A stretch of 29,144 nt of DNA. Origin: Desulfovibrionaceae bacterium UBA3823 (GTDB lineage Bacteria; Desulfobacterota; Desulfovibrionia; Desulfovibrionales; Desulfovibrionaceae). This document shows, piece after piece, positions 15,363-24,590 of this stretch. The notes beneath the pieces were generated by a model. That model searched no databases. It was given only the letters and a program-made list of their open reading frames with translations, and was not told where the DNA came from. Every line of letters starts with the position of its first letter. The stretch's first letter is position 1. The translations under genes were made by a program, and so were the position numbers. Location: positions 1-29,144 of the forward strand of contig DFDR01000136.1 of assembly GCA_002369295.1 (NCBI GenBank), read 5' to 3'.

Positions 15363-16628
15363 CTATCCCCGCAAATTGCCAGCATCGGGCATCTGGGCCG
15401 AAGGCTCCGGATCCTTGCCATGGCGCCGCCGCTGTCCCTGCTCCAGACCATCGCGGGACTGGATCGCCAGCGCGCCTCTGGCAACTGCCGCTTCGCCGAA
15501 GCGCTCCCTGAGCGCGTCGAGGGTGCGGTCGAGCTTCATCCTGCGCTTTTCGTTCTCCAGTTCGGGGGACCTGCCGCCATTGAGGAGCGAAAGCAGCGTC
15601 AGCCGCTCGCGGGGCGCCCCGAAGTTGGAGACGCCGACGCCAATGAGGCGCACCGCCTTTTTCAGCGAAACGGCTTCCAGCAGCTCTCTGGCCGCGCCGT
15701 AAATGCCCTGCGTGGAGGCAACGGGCGCCTCCAGCGTCTTCGAGCGCGTAATCTGGGTGAAGTCGGCGTACTTGATCTTCAGCGTCACGGTGCGGCCCTG
15801 CAGCTTACGCCCGCGCAGCCTGCGACCGACCTTCTCGGCATGCGCCAGCAGGATGCGCCGGAGCAGCTCGAGGTCGCGGGTATCCCTGGCAAGCGTCTCC
15901 TCGGCGCTTTCGGACTTGGCCTCGCGCACCGGCTCCACGCTCCGCTCGTCCCGGCCCATGGCGCGTTCGAGCAGCACGAGGCCAGGCCGGCCAAAGCGGG
16001 TCCGGAAGAAGTCCGGGCTGTAGCGGCGCATGTCCGAGGCAACGCGTATGCCAAACTTGCCGAGCGCCTCCGCCATTCTGGGCCCCACGCCGGGTATCTT
16101 GCGCACCGGAAGCGACGCGAGGAAGGCATCCACATCCCCAGGCTCCAGGATGAACACGCCGTCAGGCTTGTTGACGTCGGAGCAGATCTTGGCAAGGAAC
16201 TTGACCGGCGCCGCTCCGACGGAGCAGGTAAGCCCGCCCGTCGCGCTCCGGATGGCGCAGCGCAGCGAGCACACGAGGCCTGCGAGGCTGCCATAGAGGC
16301 GCTCAAGCCCTTCCGCATCAAGGTAGGCCTCGTCGATGCTGGCCTGCTCCACCAGGGGCGAGTGGGCCTGCAGCACCTCCATGATCCTGCCGGAGAGTTC
16401 CTTGTAGCGCTCGAAGCGAGGGCGCACGAAGATGCCTTCGGGACAGAGGCGGCGCGCCTGAACTGCCGGCATGGCCGAATGGACGCCGAAGCGCCGCGCC
16501 TCGTAGGAGGCCGTGGCGACCACGCCCCGCTCGCCCCCGCCGACCATGACAGGACGCCCCCGCAGCGCGGGGTTGTCCATCTGCTCGACGGACGCGAAAA
16601 AGGCGTCCATGTCCACGTGCACGATCAT
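15363..16628 (-). CDS. dinB: DNA polymerase IV (Y-family translesion polymerase)
   Basis: Pol IV copies past damaged bases with low fidelity. The 421-aa product has the catalytic motif VDMDAFFASVE (D6 and D8), the second acidic motif SIDEAYLD (D99, E100) and a helix-hairpin-helix IPGVGPRMAEAL. A little-finger domain with GRTVTLKIKYADF follows. LTLLSLL near residue 370 could serve as a beta-clamp-binding segment. The ATG at 16628 starts directly at the first beta strand, as in relatives; the open frame upstream overlaps yjbQ. No LexA-type operator was evident. It lies between yjbQ (47 nt upstream) and menD. Confidence 0.94.
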   Translation of the reverse strand: MIVHVDMDAFFASVEQMDNPALRGRPVMVGGGERGVVATASYEARRFGVHSAMPAVQARRLCPEGIFVRPRFERYKELSGRIMEVLQAHSPLVEQASIDEAYLDAEGLERLYGSLAGLVCSLRCAIRSATGGLTCSVGAAPVKFLAKICSDVNKPDGVFILEPGDVDAFLASLPVRKIPGVGPRMAEALGKFGIRVASDMRRYSPDFFRTRFGRPGLVLLERAMGRDERSVEPVREAKSESAEETLARDTRDLELLRRILLAHAEKVGRRLRGRKLQGRTVTLKIKYADFTQITRSKTLEAPVASTQGIYGAARELLEAVSLKKAVRLIGVGVSNFGAPRERLTLLSLLNGGRSPELENEKRRMKLDRTLDALRERFGEAAVARGALAIQSRDGLEQGQRRRHGKDPEPSAQMPDAGNLRG

Positions 16629-16675
16629 GGGGGCGCTGTCCCTTTGCACGGGGGCGAAAGGCCTCCCGGCGCCGG

Positions 16676-17086
16676 CTATTCCGCCTTGATGAAGCTGATG
16701 CGCAGCTTCCGGATTCTCGGTCCGTCGGACTCGCAGAGGTAGACGGACTGCCACTGGCCAAGGTCGAGGCGGCCGGCCGCCACGGGCACCATCACGGAGG
16801 CGCCGTAGATGGAGGTCTTGATGTGGGCGTCCGCATTGCCTTCGGCGTGCCTGAAGCCGCCGTCCTTGGGGATGTACTTGCTGAAGAGGTCCATCATGTC
16901 CCGCTTCACGTCGGGATCCCAGCCCTCGTTGATGGTCACGCCGCAGGTGGTGTGGGGGCTGTAGACGACGAGGAAGCCGTCGATCCAGCCTTTGGGGACG
17001 TTGGAGGAGAGCACGTTGCCGAGGGCGGTGGTGACGTCCACCATCTCCACGCGGGAATGGGTCTGCACGTTAAGGTATTCGGGCAT
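16676..17086 (-). CDS. yjbQ: YjbQ / UPF0047 family protein
   Basis: This 136-aa protein belongs to the YjbQ (UPF0047) family. Some members show weak thiamine-phosphate synthase activity, but the physiological role is not established. The family motifs are complete: SPHTTCGVTINE (about residues 43-54), DPDVKRD (57-63), HAEGNADAHIKTSIYG (about 80-95) and RLDLGQWQSVYLCE (about 106-119). The conserved His and Glu residues probably bind a metal. The ATG at 17084-17086 has AAGGA about 11 nt upstream. hom ends 78 nt upstream and dinB starts 47 nt downstream on the same strand. Confidence 0.92.
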   Translation of the reverse strand: MPEYLNVQTHSRVEMVDVTTALGNVLSSNVPKGWIDGFLVVYSPHTTCGVTINEGWDPDVKRDMMDLFSKYIPKDGGFRHAEGNADAHIKTSIYGASVMVPVAAGRLDLGQWQSVYLCESDGPRIRKLRISFIKAE

Positions 17087-17164
17087 TCGGAACAGTCCTT
17101 GGCTCTTCGGAAAGTCTGCCTTCCGGCAGCGGCCGCAGGGGCAGGCTTGAGCCTCACGCTGGGA

Positions 17165-18493
17165 TCAGAGCACGCGGTAGCACACGGCCGGCTTGTGCAG
17201 CAGGCCCGTGTCCATGGCGTGCTGGAGGGCGGTCTTCATGGCTAGGCTGGAGGCCTCGTGGGTCATGAAGACGAGCGGCACGATGTGCCCGCCATCGTTG
17301 GAGCGCTGGATGACCTGCTCCATGCTGATGCCCTCGCGGGCCATGCAGCCGGCCAGGTCGCGCAGCACGCCGGGCGTGTCCGGCACCATGACGCGCACGT
17401 AATACTTGGTGAGGCACTCGTCGGGCGGAACGATGGAGGCGCGGGGAATATTCTCATCGGCAAAGCCGGTGTTGTTGGGGCGCGCATCCCTGGCGACGGC
17501 CAGCAGGTCGCCCAGCACCACGCTCGCCGTGGGCAGGGAGCCGGCGCCGCGGCCGTGGAAGAAGAGGGAGCCTGCTGACTCGCTCTCCACCCGGACGGCG
17601 TTGTACACGCCGCCCACGCGCGCCAGCAGATAGGTGTGGTGCACGAGCACGGGGTAGACGCCGGCAGCCAGGCGGATGGGGCCATCGTCGCCTTCGTCGA
17701 GGTTGACGCGCTTGACTTCGGCCAAGAGCTTGATGCGGTAGCCGAATTCCCGGGCCATGGCGATGTCGCGGGCGTCCATGCCGCGTATGCCCTGCACCGG
17801 CAGCACCGTGTAGGGGTAGTTGACGCCGAAGGCGAGGCGGATGAGGAGGGTAAGCTTGTGGGCCGCGTCCTGGCCGTCGATGTCGAGCGTAGGATCCGCC
17901 TCGGCGTAGCCGAGTTCCTGGGCCTGCTTCAGGGCCGTATCGAAGTCGAGGCCGCTGGTGGACATTTCGGAGAGGATGTAGTTGCTCGTGCCGTTCAGGA
18001 TGCCCTGCACGGAGAGGAGGCGCTGGCCGGCCAGGGGCACGCGCAGCGCCTCGATGATGGGCACGGCGCCGGCAACGGCTGCCTCGTAGCGCAGGATGCG
18101 GTTCTTCTCCTTGGCGAGCTTGAGCAGGTCGATGCCCTCTTCGGCCAGCAGGGCCTTGTTGGCGGTCACGACGTGCTTGCCGTTCCTGAGCGCTCCCTCG
18201 ATGAGGCTCCGGGCAGCGTCGATGCCGCCCATGAGCTCCACCACGACGTCGATGTCGGGATTGTCCACGAGGTCGGCCGGATTAGCCGTCACAAGGCAGC
18301 CGTCAGGCAGCTCCACGCTGCGCGGCTTGTTGAGGTTGCGCACCAGGACGCAGACGAGCTCGATGTTCCGGCCGGTGCGGCGGCGGATAAGCGTTGCATT
18401 CTTCTCCAGCAGCTCCACAAGGCCGCCGCCGACAGTTCCCAAGCCAGCAAGCCCGATGCGCAGGGGCTTGTCCGTGTTCGCCAGATCAGGCAT
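17165..18493 (-). CDS. hom: Homoserine dehydrogenase with C-terminal ACT domain
   Basis: The enzyme reduces aspartate semialdehyde to homoserine, the branch point to threonine and methionine. The 442-aa product has the NAD(P)-binding motif GLAGLGTVGGGL at about 14-25. The catalytic region includes VTANKALLA, GILNGTSNYI and GYAEADPTLDIDGQDAAHKL. A C-terminal ACT domain begins at YYVRVMVPDTPGVLRDLA, so feedback control by threonine is likely. The ATG at 18491-18493 fits the family start, with GGAG shortly upstream; the open frame beyond it has no similarity. thrC lies 8 kb away on the same strand and no thrB is visible. Confidence 0.95.
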   Translation of the reverse strand: MPDLANTDKPLRIGLAGLGTVGGGLVELLEKNATLIRRRTGRNIELVCVLVRNLNKPRSVELPDGCLVTANPADLVDNPDIDVVVELMGGIDAARSLIEGALRNGKHVVTANKALLAEEGIDLLKLAKEKNRILRYEAAVAGAVPIIEALRVPLAGQRLLSVQGILNGTSNYILSEMSTSGLDFDTALKQAQELGYAEADPTLDIDGQDAAHKLTLLIRLAFGVNYPYTVLPVQGIRGMDARDIAMAREFGYRIKLLAEVKRVNLDEGDDGPIRLAAGVYPVLVHHTYLLARVGGVYNAVRVESESAGSLFFHGRGAGSLPTASVVLGDLLAVARDARPNNTGFADENIPRASIVPPDECLTKYYVRVMVPDTPGVLRDLAGCMAREGISMEQVIQRSNDGGHIVPLVFMTHEASSLAMKTALQHAMDTGLLHKPAVCYRVL

Positions 18494-18804
18494 ACCGCAC
18501 GCTCCCAAAGCCGGCGCCGGGAGCAGTTCGCAGGCCGGCACGGCCGTGTCCAAGGTGACATCTGGAGCGCGGCCCGGGACCCTCCCGGCCGACTCCAAAA
18601 CGACAGGAACTATGCATATACCTGTTTGCTGAACGTAAATCTAGACGTAGGCAGGGGCCTGCTTCAAAAAAAGCCTGCAAATGCGCGCGGTTGCTTGCGG
18701 AGGCGTCATCCCCTCGCACGGCCCTCAATTGCGCCCCGGATGGCTCTCGGGTATTGTCCCGCCATCCAAAACCCTCTTGCACAGCCCTCTCGGCCGGAGA
18801 TACC
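18494..18804. promoter_or_regulatory. Divergent hom / mtnA intergenic region
   Basis: This 311-nt segment separates hom (-) from mtnA (+) and must hold both promoters. An AT-richer patch at about 18600-18665 contains TATGCATATA and is the best site for promoter elements; I could not fix a convincing -35/-10 pair. A 6-bp hairpin (18574-18579 with 18583-18588) lies in the hom leader. I see no riboswitch that I can recognise and no leader peptide rich in Thr or Met codons. Confidence 0.45.
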
Positions 18805-19833
18805 ATGGAAGATCATATCCGCTTCAACGAACAAGACGCCGTCCTCGACCTGCTCGACCAGCGCAAGCTGCCGGGCGTGGAGGAGCGCTTCCTGTGCCGG
18901 ACCACCGCCGACGTCGTCTACGCCCTGCAGACCATGGTCGTGCGCGGCGCGCCCGCCATCGGCGTTTCCGCAGCCTTTGGCTGCGCCGTGGCCCTCGCCG
19001 AGACGCACGGCAGGGACTGGCAGACAAGCCTGCCGAAGAAGATGGCAGCCATACGCCAAGCCCGCCCCACGGCCGTCAATCTGGCCTGGGCCGTGGACCG
19101 CATGGAGGCGCTCTGGAAGGCCAATGCCGGCCTCGGCTATGCGGATCTGCTCGCCTGCTTCATCGCCGAAGCCAGGCGCCTCCAGCAGGAGGACATCGCC
19201 TCCTGCAAGGCCATAGGGCGCTTCGGCCTGCCCTGCGTGCACGACAACGACACCATCCTGACCCACTGCAACGCCGGCGCCCTCGCCACGGCCGGCTACG
19301 GCACTGCCCTCGGCGTCGTCAGGGCAGCCTTCGAGCGCTACAAGGGCATCAAGGTCATCGCCGACGAGACCCGCCCCTTCCTGCAGGGCGCCCGGCTCAC
19401 CGCCTGGGAGCTCGCCAAGGACGGCATCCCGGTGACGGTGGCCTGCGACAACGCCTGCGCCCTGCTCATGAGCAAAGGCCTCGTCCAGTGCGTGGTGGTC
19501 GGCGCAGACCGCATCGCGGCCAACGGCGACACGGCCAACAAAATAGGCACCTTTGGCGTGGCGCTGCTGGCCAGGCATTTCGGCATCCCCTTCTACGTGG
19601 CAGCCCCCGTCTCCACCATTGATCCCGCAACGCCCACGGGCGCCTCCATCCCGATCGAAGAGCGCACGCCCCTGGAAGTCACGACCATTGGCGCAGCGCA
19701 GATCACCCCGGATGGCGTGCCTGTCTACAACTTCGCCTTCGACGTCACGCCGGCAGAGCTCATCGCCGGCATCATCACCGACAGGGGCCTGCTCAAGGCG
19801 CCCTACGCCGAGGCCATCCAAGCTCTCTTCTAG
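18805..19833 (+). CDS. mtnA: S-methyl-5-thioribose-1-phosphate isomerase
   Basis: MtnA converts methylthioribose 1-phosphate to methylthioribulose 1-phosphate in methionine salvage. The 342-aa product has the eIF2B-like fold with VVRGAPAIG (about 45-53) and [18 protein letters not shown] with catalytic C155. [17 protein letters not shown] (188-204) and [18 protein letters not shown] with catalytic D235 follow. The ATG at 18805 has GGAG 6 nt upstream and matches the family start; the frame upstream is unrelated. Other salvage genes are not in the window. It diverges from hom and is followed after 27 nt by the surface-carbohydrate protein. Confidence 0.94.
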   Translation: MEDHIRFNEQDAVLDLLDQRKLPGVEERFLCRTTADVVYALQTMVVRGAPAIGVSAAFGCAVALAETHGRDWQTSLPKKMAAIRQARPTAVNLAWAVDRMEALWKANAGLGYADLLACFIAEARRLQQEDIASCKAIGRFGLPCVHDNDTILTHCNAGALATAGYGTALGVVRAAFERYKGIKVIADETRPFLQGARLTAWELAKDGIPVTVACDNACALLMSKGLVQCVVVGADRIAANGDTANKIGTFGVALLARHFGIPFYVAAPVSTIDPATPTGASIPIEERTPLEVTTIGAAQITPDGVPVYNFAFDVTPAELIAGIITDRGLLKAPYAEAIQALF

Positions 19834-19860
19834 GTCCTGCCATTGCAGAGGAGTCGAGCC

Positions 19861-21747
19861 ATGCTCATGCAGCTTTTTGCCGGCAGCGCCGGCCCTGCCC
19901 ACGACAGCGCGCTGGACGGCGCCCTGCAGGCCTCCTTCGATGCCTGGAGCGTCCAGGACGGCCAGATTTCCATTCCCCGGGAAACCGCCTCCCGCCTGCT
20001 CCAGATCCGCGCCGAGCACGCGGCCCTCGTCTTTGAGCTCGGCAAGGCGCAGGCAGGGCGGCTTCGTCTCTGCGACGTCCTGAAGCAGGGCTCCTCCCTG
20101 TCGATGTGGTGGTGCTCCCTGCTCTACGAGCGCCATCCCAAGGTGACGCCCGTCCTTTACGAGGTCTACCGCCTGCGCGCCGCGGAGCTCGTCATGCTCG
20201 AGCGCGGCTGCACGGCACTGGAAACGCGCGGGCTCGCAGGACCTGCCAACCAGGCCCTGGCAGCCATGTGCCGCCGCCGCGGCTGGCCCTTCAAAGCCCA
20301 TGAGGAAGCTGACGCCAGCGCCGGCAAGAGCCGGCTCCGCAAGGCCTACGAGAAGACGCCAGCCCCCCTGCGCACCCTTGCCCGCTTCGGCTGGTGGCTG
20401 TGGAAGGTGCGCCGGCACCTCAAAGGGCCCGTCACGCTTCCCCCGTCTGGCCAGCCCACGGGAACCATAGCCACCTACTTTCCCAACATCGACGCGAAGC
20501 TGGCCGGCGAGGGCGTCTTCCGCTCCCGCTACTGGGAGTCCCTGCACGACGCGCTGGCAGAGGAGGCCGGTGCAGGAAAGCCTCCCGCCGTGCGCTGGCT
20601 CTTTGTGCACTTCCCCTCGCCCCAGGGCTCGCTTGCCCAGTGCCGACAGTGGATTGACGGCTTTCGGCGCACCCGCCAAAGCGGCGTCTCCTTCAACTAC
20701 CTGGAGGAGTTCCTCTCGGCCAGCGACATCCTGCAGGGCTGGTTGCGCTACGCCCGCCTCGCCCTGGCAAGCCTCCGGGCCCAGCGGGAAGCGCGCAGTC
20801 GCTTCCGGCTGGCAGGATCCGAACTCGACCTCTGGCCCCTGCTCGGTCCCGACTTTGCCGAGTCCTTCCGTGGCTGGCGCTGCCTTGAGCGCGTGCTCCA
20901 GCAGAAGGGCATCGAAAACTACGTCGCCCAGGCAGGTCCCCAGCGCTGGTGGACCTTCCCCCTGGAAAACTGCCCCTGGGAGCGCATGCTCACCCACGCC
21001 GTGCACGAGCGCCGGGCAGGCCCGGTGCTCGGCGCCCAGCACTCCACCATACGGCCCACGGACTTCCGCTACTTCGACGATCCGCGAACCTGGACGGATC
21101 CGGAGACCCTGCCCTTCCAGCCCGACCGCGTTGCCGGCAACGGCGAGAGCGCCTGCTCCCAGTGGCGGGCCGCCGGCGTTCCGGAGCGGCGCCTCGGTCA
21201 GATCGAGGCCCTGCGCTACCTCTACCTGGCAGGCCAGGAGAAGGCGAAGATCGATGGCCGGCCCCGCCATCTGCTGGTGGTGACCAGCTTCTTCAAGGAC
21301 GAGACCGAGGCCCATCTGCAGCTGCTTGCCGAAGCCGAGGAGCAGGGCCTGCTTGCGGACTTCGACGTCACGGTGAAGCCGCATCCCTACCTGCCCGTGG
21401 AGGCGCGCCTGCGCGAGCTTCTGGGCGAAAGGGCGGAGCGCTTCGCCTTCTCGACCGTGCCCGTGGCCGAGGCGCTGGCCTCCTGCCCCCTCGTCTGGGC
21501 CTCCAACTCCACCACCGTGGCCCTCGAGGCCGCGGTCAAGGGCCTGCCCGTCATGGTCATGCAGCCATCAGGCGACTTCGACCTCTGCCCCCTGCAGGAC
21601 GTGCCCGGACTGCCCCGCACAAGCTCCCTGCAGGATCTCAAGGAAGCCCTGGCCACGGCCGCTCCGCTTGAACTTGATCCCAACTATCTGCGCCTCGACA
21701 CCACCCTTGCCCGCTGGCGGGAGATGCTGGGGCTGAAGCAGGCATAG
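19861..21747 (+). CDS. Putative surface-carbohydrate biosynthesis protein (GT-B-like)
   Basis: The 628-aa product resembles, from memory, the LIC13510-type surface carbohydrate biosynthesis proteins. It shares the N-terminal SLSMWWCSLLYERHP segment (about residues 79-93) near VYRLRAAELVMLE. The C-terminal half looks like a GT-B nucleotide-sugar transferase: TVKPHPYLPVEARLRELL, then ASNSTTVALEAAVKGLPVMVM. Acceptor and donor cannot be told. There is no signal peptide and no clear membrane segment. The ATG at 19861 has GAGGAG at 19848-19853; the TTG at 19843 is less likely. It lies 27 nt after mtnA and 23 nt before the first ADP-ribosylglycohydrolase gene, which suggests one transcript. Confidence 0.6.
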   Translation: MLMQLFAGSAGPAHDSALDGALQASFDAWSVQDGQISIPRETASRLLQIRAEHAALVFELGKAQAGRLRLCDVLKQGSSLSMWWCSLLYERHPKVTPVLYEVYRLRAAELVMLERGCTALETRGLAGPANQALAAMCRRRGWPFKAHEEADASAGKSRLRKAYEKTPAPLRTLARFGWWLWKVRRHLKGPVTLPPSGQPTGTIATYFPNIDAKLAGEGVFRSRYWESLHDALAEEAGAGKPPAVRWLFVHFPSPQGSLAQCRQWIDGFRRTRQSGVSFNYLEEFLSASDILQGWLRYARLALASLRAQREARSRFRLAGSELDLWPLLGPDFAESFRGWRCLERVLQQKGIENYVAQAGPQRWWTFPLENCPWERMLTHAVHERRAGPVLGAQHSTIRPTDFRYFDDPRTWTDPETLPFQPDRVAGNGESACSQWRAAGVPERRLGQIEALRYLYLAGQEKAKIDGRPRHLLVVTSFFKDETEAHLQLLAEAEEQGLLADFDVTVKPHPYLPVEARLRELLGERAERFAFSTVPVAEALASCPLVWASNSTTVALEAAVKGLPVMVMQPSGDFDLCPLQDVPGLPRTSSLQDLKEALATAAPLELDPNYLRLDTTLARWREMLGLKQA

Positions 21748-21770
21748 CGCCTCTTGCGAAGGAGGTTCCC

Positions 21771-22579
21771 ATGATAGGCGCCATCATCGGCGACATGGCA
21801 GGCTGCCGGTTTGAAAACCACCCCCATCAGCCAGGCCTCGATCCCCTCGACTTCCCCCTCTTTGCCGAACGCACCAGCTTCACGGACGACACGGTGCTCT
21901 CCTTTGCCGTGTGCGAGGCGCTCATGGAGAGCAGTGGCGATCCGGAGCGCATGCAGGAGGCCTGCTGCCGGCGGTTCAAGGAATTCGCCCGCAAGTACCC
22001 CCGCGCCGGCTACGGCAGGCGCTTTTGGGAATGGGCCTGCAACAGAGAGGCCAGGCCCTTCGCAAGCTTCGGCAACGGCTCGGCCATGCGCGTCTCGCCC
22101 GTGGGCTGGAGCTTCGAGACGCTGGAGGAGACGGAGTGCATGGCCAGGGCCTCGGCCCTGCCTTCCCGCAGCCATCCCGAGGGGATCAAGGGCGCCTGCA
22201 GCGTAGCGGCAGCCATCTTCCTGGTCCGCAAGGGAAAGCGGGCGGAGGAAATCCGCGACCATATCCAGCGCGCCTACGGCTACGACATGGAGCGTCGCCT
22301 CCGCGACATGGCAATACGGGCTTCGACTCCACATGCCAGGGCTCGGTTCCGCAGGCCATTATCTGCGCCCTTGAGACGGCAAGCGCCGAAGAAGCCGTCC
22401 GGGCCGCCATACTCCTGCGCGACGATGCGGACACGCAGGGTGCCATTGCCGAATCCATAGCCGAAGCCCTGTGGGGCGTGCCTGAGGATTTGAAGAACCA
22501 GGCGGAAGCTCGGCTTGACGAGCATCTGCGCGGCTGTCTCCAGCGCTGGCGGCAGTGGCTTGCCGGCCGCAGGGCCTGA
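21771..22579 (+). pseudogene. ADP-ribosylglycohydrolase family, frameshifted first copy
   Basis: Residues 1-180 match the intact neighbour at 22723 closely, including the N-terminal GAIIGDMAG and the metal-binding TDDT at 38-41. One base is missing next to 22309-22310. The second copy reads GAG-ATA-GGC-AAT there; this one reads GAC-ATG-GCA-ATA. The rest of the protein, with DDADTQGAIAESIAEALWGV and the stop at 22577-22579, lies in the -1 frame. As written the frame ends at 22460 with 229 aa and lacks the second metal motif. The family motif THNHPEG is also changed here to SRSHPEG, so decay may predate the frameshift. It shares a strong AAGGAGGT ribosome-binding site with the second copy. Confidence 0.82.
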
Positions 22580-22606
22580 GACGGCACCCGCCGTCTTCGG
22601 CTTTTT
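22579..22606 (+). terminator. Possible terminator between the two ADP-ribosylglycohydrolase genes
   Basis: AGACGGC (22579-22585) pairs with GCCGTCT (22590-22596) around ACCC, and TTTTT follows at 22602-22606. The T tract is 5 nt from the stem; a shorter stem, GCCG/CGGC, ends right at it. Either form could end the upstream transcript. Confidence 0.4.
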
Positions 22607-22722
22607 CCGGCTCTGCCGCCTTCCACCGCTCGGAAGGCCGACGTGCTCTTATGGGGCCAGTCCCGGTCGCGGCGTCTGCCCCCGGGCGGACACCATCACC
22701 CAAGCATCGCAAGGAGGTTCCC

Positions 22723-23544
22723 ATGATAGGCGCGATTATCGGCGACATGGCAGGAAGCAGGTTCGAGCACCATCCCCACCGGGAAGGCATCGATCCCCTC
22801 GACTTTCCCCTGTTCAGCGTCGCTTCCCGCTTCACCGACGACACGGTCATGAGCATTGCCGTGAGCCAGGCCCTCATGGACGCCGGCGGCGATCCGGACA
22901 GGATGCGCGAAGCCTGCGCCCTGCGCTTCAAGGAGTTCGGACGCCGCTACCCCCATGCCGGCTACGGCGGGCGCTTCAAGAAGTGGCTCGCCAGCGAGGA
23001 CTTGAGCCCCCTTGGCAGCTTCGGCAACGGTTCGGCCATGCGCGTCTCGCCCGTGGGCTGGAGCTGCGGCTCGCTGGAGGAGACGGAGCGCATGGCCAGG
23101 GCCTCGGCCGAGGCGACCCACAACCATCCCGAAGGCGTCAAGGGCGCCTGCAGCGTGGCAGCTGCCATCTTCCTCGCCCGCCAGGGGCAGAGCCAGAAGG
23201 AAATCCGCCGCCATCTCCAGCGCACCTACGGCTACGAGCTGGACAAGAGCCTGGACGAGATAGGCAATACGGGCTTCGACGTGACCTGCCAGGGCTCGGT
23301 CCCGCAGGCCATCATCTGCGCCCTTGAGACCTCAAGCTTCGAAGAGGCCGTGAGGTCCGCCATACTCCTGCGCGGCGACGCGGACACGCAAGGCGCAATA
23401 GCCGGCTCCATCGCCGAAGCCCTATGGGGCGTGCCCCAGGAGCTGTTCAACGAGGCGACGCGGCGGCTTGACCGCTTCCTGCTCGATGGCCTTGGGCGCT
23501 GGCTCGCCTGGATTGGCCAAGGCCAGCCCGGCCTGCGGCAGTAG
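22723..23544 (+). CDS. ADP-ribosylglycohydrolase family protein, intact copy
   Basis: The family removes ADP-ribose from proteins or small molecules, using two Mg ions. The 273-aa product is full length for its subgroup. It has GAIIGDMAG at 3-11 and the first metal motif TDDT at 38-41. GYGGRF, SFGNGSAMRVSPVGW and THNHPEG (132-138) follow. CQGSVPQAI is at 189-197 and the second metal motif GDADTQGAIAGSIAEA at 218-233. No signal peptide is present, so it is cytoplasmic. The start has a near-perfect AAGGAGGT 6 nt upstream. No ADP-ribosyltransferase or nitrogenase gene is nearby, so the substrate is unknown. It arose by tandem duplication with the gene before it. Confidence 0.88.
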   Translation: MIGAIIGDMAGSRFEHHPHREGIDPLDFPLFSVASRFTDDTVMSIAVSQALMDAGGDPDRMREACALRFKEFGRRYPHAGYGGRFKKWLASEDLSPLGSFGNGSAMRVSPVGWSCGSLEETERMARASAEATHNHPEGVKGACSVAAAIFLARQGQSQKEIRRHLQRTYGYELDKSLDEIGNTGFDVTCQGSVPQAIICALETSSFEEAVRSAILLRGDADTQGAIAGSIAEALWGVPQELFNEATRRLDRFLLDGLGRWLAWIGQGQPGLRQ

Positions 23545-23660
23545 CCGGCCGGACCGCCCCCCTTCCCTGCCCTGTGCCCGGATGCCGGCGCGCCCGCCGG
23601 GATCAAAGCCTAGCGGGCGCATCGAGAAAGGATGCCGGAGAGGCAGGTGGAAGGAGAGGG

Positions 23661-24590
23661 CTAGAAGCTGTACTTGAACATGCAGGACACGCGGTAGTTG
23701 TCCTTGTAGATGGCGTCCTGGCGGCCCTGCCAGGTGTCGCTGTCGAGATTCAGCCTGACGTAGGCGCCCTCGAGCTGGAAGGTGAGGTTGTCGTCGATCT
23801 TCCATGTATTGACGAGGTTGACTTCCCAGGCATTGTCCGTGGTGGTCAGGTAGCCCATGGGACCGTCGGTGGCAGGCGACGGCCAGTTCATGCCGATGCG
23901 CTTCGGCATATCGCAACTGTTGGTACCAAGGTAGAGGCCCACGCGGATGAGGTGCGTCAAGTCAGAGATGAAGGATATCTTGTCGATCTGGGCGATGAAG
24001 CCTGCCGAGCCGCCGGGGTTATGCCCGAGCAGCTTCCAGGTCTGCTCGTCGAAGCCCGGATCGCCGAAGCCGAGGGAGCTGACGGCCCAGGGCGTGTTGA
24101 ACTGGGGCAAGCGCTCGGAGCCGTTGTAGGGATTGTCGTCGTCGCCGGAGCCGTACCAGGCGATGAAGCCGGGAACGCCCCAGTCGGCGTGGTAGTCGAG
24201 GCGGGCACCGGCGTACCAGCCCTGGCGTTTCATCTGCAGGGTGCGACCACGGTCGCCGAAGCCCTGATAGTCCTTGATCTCGCCCATGTAGACGGAGCCG
24301 AAGGAGCCTTCAACGCCGAGCCTCAGGGCGCTGGTGAGGTCGAACTGGCCAACGAGGCCGGCCCAGAAGCCGTCGCCCCAGTCGCGGTCGAGCTTGTGCA
24401 GCTCGGTGCCCTGCAGCAAGGCGTAGCCGCGGTTGCCTCGCGAAGCCCCGGGCAGCGCGCCACCCAGCAGAGGCGTCAGTCCCCCCCGGGGGGCGATGAT
24501 GCCGGAGTCGCCCATGGCGGCCGTCACGCCGGTCAGGCTGTACTTGCCGATGAGCGAGTACTGTTTGTCGGCACCTCGCTTGAGGTGACC
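23661..24590 (-). pseudogene. Desulfovibrio-type outer-membrane homotrimeric porin, 5'-truncated
   Basis: About 310 C-terminal residues match, from memory, the Desulfovibrio homotrimeric porin family. They include GWYAGARLDYHADWGVPG, WYGSGDDDNPYNGSERLP, TTTDNAWEVNLVNTWKI and the terminal aromatic KYSF needed for outer-membrane insertion. The family is about 450-500 aa with a signal peptide. Here the signal peptide and first strands are missing. Upstream of about 24590 the - strand frame stays open but is only the antisense of a nuclease-like gene fragment. No ribosome-binding site or signal sequence supports a new start. It is therefore probably not a working porin. The right breakpoint is uncertain by a few tens of bases. 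Confidence 0.78.

Noticed and set aside
17087..17164. GGAA tetraloop hairpin between hom and yjbQ as a terminator
   Set aside because: The stem is only 5 bp and the T tract is three bases, which is too weak to call.
18706..21384. 892-codon open frame on the - strand
   Set aside because: It is the antisense of mtnA and the surface-carbohydrate gene. It has no family motifs, and the + strand genes have ribosome-binding sites and conserved active sites.
23590..23620. 8-bp inverted repeat between the ADP-ribosylglycohydrolase and the porin fragment
   Set aside because: It has a 15-nt loop and no T tract, and is common by chance in GC-rich DNA.
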